Source of the DNA: Palaemon carinicauda
Taxonomy: Eukaryota > Arthropoda > Malacostraca > Decapoda > Palaemonidae
Reading direction: 5' to 3'
Length of the DNA: 64,000 nucleotides
NCBI RefSeq assembly: GCF_036898095.1
Contig: NC_090735.1
Location: 2,928,478-2,992,477 of the forward strand
Of this stretch, positions 12,105 to 22,213 are shown piece by piece (positions within the stretch are counted from its first letter, which is position 1; each line of letters begins with the position of its first letter). The translations under genes were made by a program, and so were the position numbers. The notes under the pieces are model-generated. The model did not search any database and was not told the DNA's origin. It was given only the letters and a program-made list of their open reading frames with translations.

Positions 12105-12690
12105 TATGCAATATATAATCATAGTTCTTATTTTATTTATCATGTGAATAATAAAAGGTTATGTTATAAATGTGTCTGGTATATTTAGTCTTATCATTGA
12201 AAATGGAAGCAAAGTCCATGTTTGAACAGAGACTGGATCGCAAATCTACAACTCACCCTTTTGTTAAGAGTGTATGTATTCGCCCCTTTGTTAAGTTTGT
12301 AAAATTGATAATTAACACTGAAATATTAGCCCACGGGGCCAACGTGCGTAGCGAACCGTGCTCCGCTTCCCAGAAAATACGAGCAGTGAGATAATGTTTA
12401 ATCGCAAGCGAAGCGAGCATACAGCAAAATAAAAACTACTAGATCATTAGTTCAATTAATTTAGGAGGTATTTGTGGTACAATGAACACTGCTACGAACG
12501 ACTCTATAGAAAATGGGATAGAAAAAGTCCGGTTACAAGGATAGTTTTGTGGTTAAGTGCTATTTTGAAGCTGTCGCCTTTTTTCCCACAGCTAATTGTG
12601 ATAACTCAAACACTGACTACTAAGGAAAGTCATTGGAGACGTAGTCTTAATCTAAGCTAGTTACTACAGACCAACTCAGCCTAAAGGTTT
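12105..12690. other. Unassigned DNA
   Basis: No support for a gene. Short open frames at 12170-12394 and 12472-12660 show no family resemblance. Confidence 0.4.
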
Positions 12691-13002
12691 GATAGTCACT
12701 CATGAATGTCAGAGGCAAGGGACAGTGACATTGCCCTATTAAGCAGGACAATGCCCTAGAGACTGACCATATGATCAGTGCCCAAGCCCTCTCTCCACCC
12801 AAGCTAGGACCACGGAGGGCCAGAAAATGGCTGCTGATGACTCAGCAGATAGACCTATAGGCTCCCCCAAACCCCCCATCCTTAGCTCACAAGGATGGTG
12901 AGGTTGCAGCGACCAAATAAACTAACGAGTTGAGCGGGACTCAAACCCCAGTCTGGGACATTACCACATCGGCCACCATAACCCTAAGGTAATAATACAG
13001 CT
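12690..13002 (-). mobile_element. tRNA-derived SINE (minus copy)
   Basis: The complement of the SINE at 11690-12104 without the microsatellite. The B box appears as the complement of gggactcaaacccc near 12938-12951, and the A-box region is near 12965-12985. It is the most complete copy, about 310 bp. Confidence 0.8.
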
Positions 13003-13439
13003 GTGTAAAGGGGGAGGGCTGTCGCAGAGGGCTAAGCCCCCCCCCCCCCCCAGTAGGTAAGGCTTCTAGTTTAGGTTAGCTGGTGCTCTTTTGTGTATTT
13101 TTGTTTTAAAATTTGACCATGTTGAGTTTGATAGAAAATGAACCTCAGAAGAAAACGGATCCGAGAGAGAATGGTGCTTGAGAGATAATTGTGGCAGTTA
13201 GTCTATAAGTGTTGTTTCATCCTCTTATTTTTGCATGAAAACTCATTTTTTTTTTAGTTTTCATGTTGTTTTGTTGGTTTCTGCTGTTATTATCTTCCGT
13301 AATTTGTTAGTTTTCATTTTATCTCTCCCAAAAACCCTAAACTGCTTGGGTTATATTGTGTGGTGGTAATCAGAAAATGATACTTTTGCGGAAGGTAGTA
13401 ACAGAACACAATAAAACAAGAAAACTAGTGGGAAAAATT
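13003..13439. other. Unassigned DNA with a poly-C run
   Basis: Contains a run of about 14 C at 13038-13051. No gene recognised. Confidence 0.4.
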
Positions 13440-13479
13440 GTTTGTTCCGTAACCGAAATACAAACCACGCTATTTACAA

Positions 13480-13630
13480 AGGGGGGTTACCTTTTAGCGC
13501 AGCTGAAATGGCGAGCCATTAGAATTTAACGAGGGTGTATTACCCCCGCGCTAGTTAGCGGGGGGGTAGGGGAGTGGTAGCTAGCTACCCCTCCTCCCCC
13601 TCACACACAGGTGAATGCTCACTTTCACTT
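13480..13630 (+). repeat. Left terminal inverted repeat of DIRS E
   Basis: Pairs with 21067-21217 in inverse orientation. Shared landmarks are 'cagctgaaatggcgagccat', 'cgcgctagttagcgggg', 'gtagctagctacc' and 'cacacacaggtgaatgctca'. Confidence 0.9.
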
Positions 13631-15459
13631 TTGGCTCGGACTGTGACAGACGTCTCTGTCTTGGTCCTCTCTTGGCAGCCATTGTTTGTTTTGTCTTTAC
13701 TTAATCGCTTACTTTTCATTTACTCAATATATATGCAAACATGTTTTCATGTTTGTATATATATTTGAGTATAGAAATAAGTAAGTTTCCTTTTCAGATT
13801 TGTGTGTGTAGTGTACGATGTCTACGTGGGGTCCTCGGCAGTTAGGCCACCACGGCGTAATTTTATGGGCGGCGATCGAGTTTGACTTATGTCTTTCTCT
13901 CTCTCTCTCTCTTGAGGTCGTTCACCCTTTTACTACGTGTTACTACGCCCTTGTAGCTTCCTTTCCGTGTGGGGGGGGGTTGCTACGCCGTACGTTTGTC
14001 TCAATTAGTTATGAATCTAATTGTAGTTGTTTTTTGTTTTTCAGCTTGTCTAACGATTCCTTTCGGGGTTTTCGTTCTTTCTTTAGTGTTCATTCATTTT
14101 TAAATTACATAATTACATAATTATAATTGTTATAATTCTGTTTTGGTTACAGCTCTCCTTCCGTGAGTGTAAGTGGTTGTGAGGGCACGTGCCTGTTGTG
14201 TAATTCTTGTTTCCTTTCCCTCGGGATTCCTCTTCGGAGCCTTCCCGGGGGAATGAATGTGTACTAATATTATTTGTTTTATTTTTTTACAGTTACCGAT
14301 CTAGTTCGTTTCTGTAATATGGCAACGGTGTGAGCTGTCTGGTTGAGTCCTGGGGATTCGGCTGTTGCTGCCTCCCCCCTTGTATTTTCGTCAGGGGCGT
14401 GTCTCCTTCTACTGGAAGTACTCCCGTGACGACGGACAGCTCTCCAGTTCATTTTAGAACTCTCAGGAGGCTTGCCTCCTTGGGCGGGTAACTTTCCTTC
14501 CGAGGGAAGTTTTTTTTTTTCCTGTCCAGGCTTGAGTTTTTCCCCTTTTGGGGGGTTCTTCTCTTGCCTTTTTTTTGCGCGACTATGCTCTTGGTGCTGA
14601 GCGGTCGCACCTGCAGTTTCGCTCAAGGGGCTGGGCAACTGCAGGAGCTCCTCTTCGGAGGATTGCTCCTTTTAGGTCACTGGCTGACCAGTCTCTTCTA
14701 CGAAGTGTTTCTCTTTCGTTCGCGAGAGAGTACACTCATAGAGACTCCTCTTCGGAGGTTTCTTCTGTTGCTGTTGCTGTTGGCCTCCCTCGCCGTAAGG
14801 CCCACCGTCCGCCTCGTCGTAAGGGCCTCTCATCTCCCTATAGGGTGCTTAAGGCGCCTTTTTGGATCTCCGTTTGCAGCCTACAACTCCTTTTTCTCGA
14901 TCTTCCGCCTTGGTGCAGATGGACAGCAGTCTGATCTCGTCTTCCGACGGGCAAACGGTCTTCCCGACGGACAACGGTCTTCCCGACGGACAGCGGTCTT
15001 CCGACGGACATCAGTCTCCCGGCGGACAACGATCCCTTCGGGGCAAAGGGTTGCCCCCACGGGGGTTCTTCCCTTGCGTGTCAGGGTTTCCCTGCGCGCC
15101 CTTCTGCTGTGTTCTCTCCTGCTCCTGCTCAGTGTTAGCGCACAGGCGCTCTTCTGCTCATCAGCGCTCTCCTGTTCGTCAGCGCTTTCAAGATGATCAT
15201 CCCTGCTGTTCCTGTTGGTTCCTGTTACGGGCCCTGTGCGCCCACGTTCGCCCTCGCGATCTAGAACTTCGGTTCAGGTCGGGGTCAAGGACTCTTCTTC
15301 TATGCGCAGGCTTCCACGCGTAGCCTTCTGCTCGTCAGCGATCATCAGCTCGCCAGCGATCACCTGTCTCTCGGCGGTCTCCGGATCGCCCGCGTGTGTT
15401 ACAGCCGGCACGCCAACGTTCTCCAACACTTCTGAAGGAATATGGTTCGCCAGCTACTA

Positions 15460-16045
15460 GCTCACCTGCGCATGCTGATCGCCATCGCGCGACCCTCAAC
15501 TGCGGATGCTGATCGCCATCGCGCGACCCTCAACTGCGGATGCTGATCGCCATCGCGCGACCCTCAACTTCGGATGCTGATCGCCATCGCGCGACCCTCA
15601 ACTGCGGATACTGATCGGCATCGCACGACCCTCAACTGCGGATGCTGATCGCCATCGCGCGACCCTCAACTGCGGATGCTGATCGCCATCGAGCGACCCT
15701 CAACTGCGGATGCTGATCGCCATCGCGCGACCGCACACCTGCGGATGCTGATCACCATCGCGCGACCCTGCGCATGCTGATCACCATCGCGCGACCCTCA
15801 ACTGCGGATGCTGTTCGCCATCGCGCGATCGCCCACCTGCAGATGCTGCTCGCCATCGCGCGACCGCCCACCTGCGCATGCTGATCGCCATCGCGCGACC
15901 CGGCGCATGCTGATCACCATCGCGCGATCGCCCTCCTGCACATGCTGCTCGCGATCGCTCACCTTCGCATACTGCTCGCCAACGCACGATCGCTCACCTG
16001 CGCATGCTGCTCGACCATCGCGTCGGCATAACACAACGCGCCATC
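15460..16045 (+). repeat. 34-bp tandem repeat array
   Basis: Unit of the type gatcgccatcgcgcgaccctcaactgcggatgct. Unit starts are spaced 34 bp (15477, 15511, 15545). The first nine or so units are near-identical, then degenerate (cacctgcgcatg variants) to about 16045. As 34 is not a multiple of three, each unit shifts the reading frame. Confidence 0.9.
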
Positions 16046-16195
16046 GCCAACCTGCGCGTTAGCGCTCACCACCGATCACTTGTTGATCCATATCGCCAGC
16101 GGTCTTCCTCGCCCACGCGGCAGCGCGTTTCCTCGCCATCGCGCTAACGCTTGCGTTCGCCGCCTCGGACTCGCTCTCATCCACCTGCCCACCCT

Positions 16196-16400
16196 CACGA
16201 CCGCTCGCCTGCGCGCCCGCTCGACCGCTCGCCCGCGCGACCGCGCGACCGCTCGCCCGCGCGACCGCTCGCCCGCGCGACCGCTCGCCCGCGCGACCGC
16301 TCGCCCGCGCGACCGTTCGCCCGCGCGACCGCGCGACCGTTCGTCCGCGCGACCGTTCGCCTGCGCGACCGCTTGCCTGTGCGCCCCGCGCGACCATTCG
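16196..16400 (+). repeat. 16-bp GC-rich tandem repeat
   Basis: Repeats of gcccgcgcgaccgctc, most regular at 16235-16345 and decaying on both sides. The Arg/Pro/Ala-rich frames on both strands come from this array. Confidence 0.85.
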
Positions 16401-16899
16401 CCTGCGCGCCCACACGCCCACGTGCCTGCACGTCTACGCTCATGCGCGTCCGCGCCCATGCTCTCCAATGTTCGCCCACGCGCGAACCAACGGTTTTTCC
16501 ATCGCGCAGACGGATGGTGTTCCGTCGCGCGAACCTACAGTGTTTCTTCGCACAAACGTCGGCTTATTTCTTGCAGTATCCATTGCTCGTCTATGGGTTA
16601 TCGCTCGCCGACCACCAGCTCTCGCCCTTCCTACCACGCTCGCCCTCCTTCTGCGCTCCTTCGCTCACCTTCGTTTGCGTTACCGCGCATGGGCGCTTCC
16701 ACGTTCGCCCACGCGAAAATCTTTGAATTACCGTCGCGCGAGCTCCAGGGCGATTGCGACCACGATTCCCAATGGGGTTTTCGCAGCATGGCCAGCCTGG
16801 CGAGTTCTTCTGGAGCGTATTTCCAGAACACGGCCTCACCCCGTAAACGCAGAGCATGGCACTTGCAAGAATAGGAGAAACTTAAGGGAGATCTGAGCA

Positions 16900-19800
16900 A
16901 CACTCCTCTTTTCTGAACCTGGGTTAGCCCTTCCCCGTCATTCCCTGGAAGGATTTTTGGCGGGGGGGCTTTTCGTTCGAGATTTCTCCATCGGACAAGG
17001 GGTGACTGCTTACCTCTTCCTCTGGGAGCTTACCAGGTTCTTTCCCTCCTCGGTTACGGCCCGAGGTTTGGTTCAAGGAAGCTACAGGAAGATCAGGGGT
17101 ACTTTCCTCCTCTCGAGCTCAGGCACCTTGGCCTTTCGTCGTTAAGTATCTAACTTGCGGACAAGCTCGATGTTGTACCATCTGGACGCGCTGACTGAGG
17201 GCTTCCTTCGGGTGTCTCATCTGTGGAGGTCGACGACCTCAGACACCCTTCCATCCTTGAGAAGAGTTTGTTTGTGCCCAAGGACAGAGACTTAGACAGC
17301 TGCTATGCGGAGGAAATCAACTTCCGGTTTCACTCCTCCAAGGCGCTTTTTTCCAGACTCTGCAGGGCTCCAGCACCCTTTTCTTTCATCCACGTCGGCC
17401 TAAGTTATCGGCTACGACAACTGGGACAAGGTGTCCAATTGCAGTTTCCTCCTGTCAGGAACAGATGGCACGGGAGACTCCCCCGGGGAGGCATAGTCCT
17501 AAAAGGAGTTCACGAACTCTAGGATTGCAGGTTTTTCGCTGGGAGGATGCTTAAGGTTACTCATCCGAATGACAGCTTCCCGATGCCCATTCCCGCACAA
17601 TCTCTGTGATTAGCCAAGGATATCGCGCCTGCCGTCTCTGTCAGCGAATTCAGTGTCTCTGAACCTCTATGCCATAGCGTCAGCAGAGTTGCCCGGTTGG
17701 GCAGAATGATCCATACCTTAGGCGAAGGTTTTCCTTAGGATCATCGACGGCTTCACCCCTGGCCCCCTCAGTCGATCCTTTCTTGTAAGGAAGGATCTGA
17801 GAGGGGATGTCCGTAGTCGACCTCTCAGCCCTGATCAAGTTTGTCGAACAAACTTCGGCCAGCGTAGACCAGCAGAATCGATCAGACTGGTAACGAGGCG
17901 ACAGGACTCCTTAATCCCTGGATCGGAAGGACGGGTACTTTCAGTTTCCATTCCATCCATCTTCCAGGGTGCTCGTCGAATTCAGCCTAGACTGCAAGTA
18001 TTCCTGCTTATGATGCAGTGTGGCTATCCCGCCGTGGCATAGCAGGTTTGTTTCCCCAGAGAACTCTCCCTGCCTTCCTCTTGGCCGCTCAGGTGCAGGC
18101 TTCCGCCTCCTCTGCTGTTTGGAGGGCTGGTCAACTCCGGTAGGCTCGGGTTCGACCTTCTTCAGCGCCGGGACATGCTTCCAGATGCTTACCATGAGTG
18201 TGGGCTCATGGTATTTTGCTTGGAGCCTTCTCTCCCTCTGCCTCAACATCTGGAGTATCTGGCCATGATATTGAGTCAACGGCCTTACCACGTTGGAAAC
18301 CCCGCTTCTCGTCCGTCCAGGGAGGTTAAGCAACGTCGGTACTTGGATGGGTGACCACCTCGGGGCGCCAGATTCTGTTACCACATCCTCCGAGCCTTCC
18401 TTTCGGTTGACTGTGGCAAGACTGAGGAGAGTCGCAGTACCTGTTCTCAGTCAAGCAGAGCTTTCAGCCCTACCTTGGAACGTTTCCTAGTTCTCCTTTC
18501 CTCATTGACCTGTCTATAGTCCGAACGGTCGCCTCAGGATAAGTTCCATGTGGGGCGATCCAAGTTCCGGTGGCTTCAGGCAATGTTTAACCGGACTTCC
18601 TGGCCCCTATGGGACCAGCGGAATTATTAGACCTGCAATGGGTGTTGACCTATGGAGCCTCTTGATGGTAGTGGATATTCTCGTCCTTTCCCCACATTCT
18701 TGATGCGGTTCTCGGACTCGTCAAAGGAAAGGGGGGGGGGCATGTTCCGGTCCAGGCCTATGGTCAAGACCTGAAGGATACCTCTCCATCATTCAGGCAG
18801 GCTTAGGGGCCTTAGTCTGGCCCCTCTACAGATCCTACAGCTCCTGCCGAGTCGCCCCGTGCGCGTCGACTTCATGATTCTGGCGTATTCTAACCAGCAG
18901 GGGACGCATTTTCACACCTTCACATCTTGCAGTAGAGATACCGGGATGATTGAGATTCTCTATAATACCACCATCGGCTCTCTCATTCCAGGCAGGGGAA
19001 TGTTCTCTCAGACTATCCGAGCAGAGCCTCGTAGAGAGAGTGTACCTGGGGGTCTTTGACCTTGGGTAACCAGCAAGTACTGGTCTGGGGGACCTGATCG
19101 CGACAGCTTGGAACCTCAAGCTTCCGCTATTCTTCCCCCCAGTCTCAGACCCCGAGACTCTGGCAAGATGCATTCCGGTGATGGTGGGACAACTTCGACA
19201 CCTGCGTCTTCCCTCCTTTTTGTCTGTGGACAATGGGTCTCAACAAGACCAGGTTGTCTGTCAACCTTTCAATGGGAGAGCTCCACTGGGACTATGCGCA
19301 GAACGGTTTCTGGACCCTCTGCTTCCCCTGACGGAACTCCCGGGAGAGCTTCTCCCACGGCGCAGACTACTCAAGCAACCACACTGCGACATCTCTCCCG
19401 AACCGGGGCGTCGCTTCGGCTTCATGCCTGGAGACACTACGCCTCCTCCTCAAGAAGAGACAACCCGCTACAGTCGCGGTACGGAGGTCGCGTCATCTGC
19501 GATAGTCATCCACAGGGGTCTCCCAGGCAAAGTGAAGAGTCTAAGGTGGTTGGTGCCGTGGGAGATATACCTCTTCCCTTGAGGCCTCTTCTCCAGCAAT
19601 AACGGTCTTATTGCCTTTCGGCAGGAGGAAACTCCTTTCCGCTCTCGGCAATGAAGCCTGTCGCTCAGCCTTTCCCTGACCTTCAGGCTTAAAGGAATAA
19701 CTTTTTCCTGCCCGCTGGATCTATCCTCACTCATGCAAAGCTACGATCGTCCCTGCCCTAGTCGGAGGAAGACCTCCAACTTGGAGCATGGCTCGGACTT

Positions 19801-20350
19801 TTAGTCCTTTAAGAGATCTTCTCAAGACCCTTTACGACAGGCCTCGGATTGTATTCCGCCTTGGGTCTCCTGCTCACTCTGGCCACGGCCAGTGTGTAAG
19901 CAATCTTCTTGGTCTCTTACGACTCCCCCCTTTCTAAGGAAGAGGGGAAGGCAACATTCAGGCTCGCTCCTGAGTTGTTGGCTAGACTCAGAATCTGGGG
20001 GTCCCGGCCCTTCGGTCCGATTCATCCAAGATTTCGAGTCTCCATTCTGTATCTGATGTCCCAAGACCTTCTCTTTCTTGCCAGTAAAGGAATCGAGAGG
20101 TTAGCGCTGGGAACAGCTGCAGTTTGTCCTCAGTTGCAGCCGATTTGGGAGCACAAGGAGGACATGGGGGAGAGTCACCAGTATACCTCTTCAGCCCGGA
20201 CTCAAGGACATTCATCTCGACCTGTCTCCAGACCCTCCCCCGTCACGTCGCCCTACAGCACGATGTTGGATACATCGCAACGTCCCTCGCCTTCGAGTAA
20301 TGCTACTCTGTGACGCAGGTGGTACAAGCTGGAGTCTGGAAGCGTCTAAT
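16900..20350 (+). pseudogene. Decayed RT-RNase H and tyrosine recombinase of DIRS E
   Basis: Scraps align in order with element D. RT motif remnants are 'DLSALIKFVEQT' (about 17835) and 'GYFQFPFHPSSR' (about 17935-17970). 'SLPLPQHLEYLAMIL' (18217-18270) and 'RLRRVAVPVL' (about 18420) flank the 5S insert. An RNase H remnant (INKQGG..LSHLAIEIL-like) is at 18880-19060, and recombinase remnants run from 19430 to 20330, ending near the 'gtctggaagcgtc' Tyr region. There are many frameshifts and stops, so no protein is possible. Confidence 0.7.
18274..18382 (+). pseudogene. 5S rRNA-derived pseudogene inserted in the RT region
   Basis: Matches eukaryotic 5S rRNA almost end to end. It has the 5' 'caacggcc.taccacgtt', then 'ttctcgtccg', the A-box region 'ggttaagcaacgtcgg', the C-box region 'tacttggatgggtgacc' and a 3' end resembling 'ggg..ctgttgg'. 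About ten bases are missing after 'gtcgg' (the intermediate element). It interrupts RT coding sequence: 'EYLAMIL' before and 'RLRRVA' after are contiguous apart from a few residues in element D. It is not a functional 5S gene, because the internal promoter is damaged. It is either a retro-inserted 5S copy or the head of a 5S-derived SINE. Confidence 0.8.
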
Positions 20351-20929
20351 GACCTTCGCAGCCCGCTTCCTGCAGGGCGTGACCCACAGGAGTCTCGATA
20401 CGTTTTCTATCGCTCTGTGGTGGCTACACAACAGCTGGTCTAACCTCAGGCTCCTTTTTGGACAGATAGCAGAAGGTTGAGGGCATTGTTATCAGGTTTT
20501 AGTCTGCATGAACGAAAGAAGTATGTCTGGCCCTTACTTCTTTCTTCATCATCCCCTCTACGGGGAAGCAGCATCCTGGTCTCTGCATAGCTGACCTCGA
20601 ACCTCTGCAGGTAAACCATGCTTCCTTGTGTTCCGAGTATTGAGTCAATACTGTCTCGTCCCCCATACCCTGACGAGGTGGTATTGGGAACGTCCTAACC
20701 CAGAGTTCCTTCTGGAACTCCAGGTCAACTGCCTAGGACGGGTCACACTTCTTCCTTCACACACAAGCTTACGTAGGCCACATGGTTCCTTGCGGAGCAA
20801 GGAACTTGTGAGGTGCAGGGACTCCTTTTCTCGAGTGCGACTCACTCGGATTCTGAGTCCCCGGGTAAAGCCAAAGCCAGTATGGCTGGGGACTTTCCAC
20901 CCTACCTAAGGGGTAAGTCACCCTTTGTA

Positions 20930-21010
20930 AATACCGTGGTTTGTATTTCGGTTACGGAACAAATGACAAATTCGAAGATAATTTGTATTTTTCCTAACCA
21001 TACAAACCTT
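20930..21010 (+). repeat. Internal complementary region of DIRS E
   Basis: Reads as the complement of the left tip (gtttgtatttcggttacgga) followed at once by the complement of the right tip (gacaaattcgaagataattt). This is the arrangement from which a DIRS circle junction is templated. Confidence 0.85.
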
Positions 21011-21066
21011 AGCTATTTACACATATTTGCCCACCAGCCCTGTCCCCCAAGACAAGTCCTACCTCT

Positions 21067-21217
21067 AAGTGAAAATGAGCATTCACCTGTGTGTGAGGGG
21101 GAGGAGGGGTAGCTAGCTACCACTCCCCTACCCCCCCCGCTAACTAGCGCGGGGGTAATACACCCTCGTTGAATTCTAATGGCTCGCCATTTCAGCTGCG
21201 CTAAAAGGTAACCCCCC
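21067..21217 (-). repeat. Right terminal inverted repeat of DIRS E
   Basis: The inverse partner of 13480-13630. The outer tip continues to about 21280. Confidence 0.9.
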
Positions 21218-21280
21218 TTTGTAAATAGCTAAGGTTTGTATGGTTAGGAAAAATACAAATTATCTTCGAATTTGTCATTT

Positions 21281-21705
21281 TTCATACAAAAATGGCTGGA
21301 CAGGACTCTATAACAAAATTTTAACAAACCGTTTTTCCATTAATTTTATTTTTGTTTCACTGTGCAGGTCATTCAATGATAGCAATTATCAATAACTCTG
21401 GCTAAAAATTGTACTAGACCTAACTTACTGGAATAGACCAAGTGATAAAAAAACATTGATCTACTTTATACGCTAGCACTTAAAATAGTACTAGATTTAA
21501 ACCCTTCTAGTATTTATTGAGCTTTGGGCTAATCAAGAACAAAGGTATAACATAGAATTCTCTTTCAGGAACCGAGGGGAAATTTATCTTTTGTAGACAA
21601 GTATTCAGTACAGTAGAGTGACCAAGGACAAGGTTGCCTTATTCGCCAGTTGTCCAACCATATTGTGTGTCATTTTCCAACGTCCTTCCGATTATATACC
21701 CCCAT
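21281..21705. other. Unassigned DNA between DIRS E and the nested cluster
   Basis: AT-rich, with no recognisable feature. Confidence 0.4.
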
Positions 21706-21800
21706 TGTAAATACATATGTAACTTCCCTGGTAGTTACATATATATAGCAGGATTAAGCTATATATATGTAACTACCAGGTAAGTATATTTAAAAATTTA
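21706..21800. mobile_element. Mini DIRS-like element, copy 1, left part
   Basis: Palindromic: 'atgtaacttccctggtagtt' is mirrored by 'ctatatatatgtaactacca' a few bases later, followed by the DIRS-tip-like 'gtaagtatatttaaaaattt'. The remainder of its right tip (tttagaataaaaatacc) is at 32692-32713, on the other side of element D. A second copy lies at 32714-32827. Confidence 0.6.
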
Positions 21801-21834
21801 TTTGTTCCGTAACCGAAATACAAACCACGCTATT
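21801..21834 (+). mobile_element. Left tip of DIRS D, cut off by insertion of DIRS A
   Basis: 34 bp of tttgttccgtaaccgaaata..ccacgctatt, matching the left tip of E and the complement in D's own internal complementary region (32340-32430). The sequence that should follow (tttacattgggtttac) is found at 28605, after element A. Confidence 0.85.
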
Positions 21835-21849
21835 TTCAATATTAAACTT

Positions 21850-22003
21850 ACCCGATAATCATGTAGCTGTCAACTCCGTTGCCCGACAGAAATCTAAGGA
21901 GGGATACGCCAGCTATCACAATACTAGAAGGGGGTGTACTAACAGCGCCACCTGTGGCCAGGTACTCAAGTACTTCTTGTTGACACCTCCTCAATTATTC
22001 CTC
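21850..22003 (+). repeat. Left terminal inverted repeat of DIRS A
   Basis: From acccgataatcatgtagctg to 'caattattcctc', mirrored at 28410-28566. It contains the motif agcgccacctgtgg at 21944-21957. Confidence 0.92.
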
Positions 22004-22213
22004 TGTCGTGCCTCCGGCTAGACGTTCTGGGATACGCTCATGGTCTTCGAGTTTATTCTCGCTTATTTGGTGATGTATTCTCTTTGATTTACGGCTGTCG
22101 CATTACTGGAAACCTTCTGATATTAGCTAGATAGCTTTTATTTAATTCAGTTTAACGGTTAACGAATTTTTGCTTGTTTTTTGGATCTCCCTTTGACTTC
22201 TCTTGAAAACAAA

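Larger units (their letters stand above)
14280..16880 (+). pseudogene. Decayed gag-like region of DIRS E
   Basis: By position, between the left repeat and the RT region, this should hold the gag-like ORF. It is GC-rich and has long but mutually inconsistent open frames (14564-15196, 16080-16874). I could not identify the N-terminal Cys cluster seen in the related element D. More than 900 bp is tandem repeat. The assignment is mainly positional. Confidence 0.4.
13440..21280 (+). mobile_element. DIRS-type retrotransposon E, old and decayed (about 7.8 kb)
   Basis: The left tip begins tttgttccgtaaccgaaat and the right tip ends with cgaatttgtcattt. Inverted repeats of about 150 bp lie inside the tips (13480-13630 and 21067-21217). 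The internal complementary region at 20930-21010 spells the complement of both tips back to back. Coding sequence for RT, RNase H and tyrosine recombinase is recognisable but riddled with stops and frameshifts. It belongs to the same family as element D (28605-32694), which has matching ends and 3' region. It has gained tandem repeats (15460-16400) and a 5S rRNA-derived insert (18274-18382). Confidence 0.85.

Noticed and set aside
14279..15323. Possible host genes in GC-rich open frames
   Set aside because: They lie between the left end and the RT of DIRS E, overlap each other in several frames and show no splice signals or family motifs.
15460..16045. CRISPR-like regularly spaced repeats
   Set aside because: Units are directly adjacent with no unique spacers, and the context is a eukaryotic retrotransposon.
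15781..16726. Arg/Ala/Pro-rich open frames on both strands
   Set aside because: They come from GC-rich 34-bp and 16-bp tandem repeats inside a decayed DIRS element; frames conflict and there is no domain.
18274..18382. A functional 5S rRNA gene
   Set aside because: The intermediate element of the internal promoter is deleted and several stem bases are changed, and it sits inside dead RT sequence.
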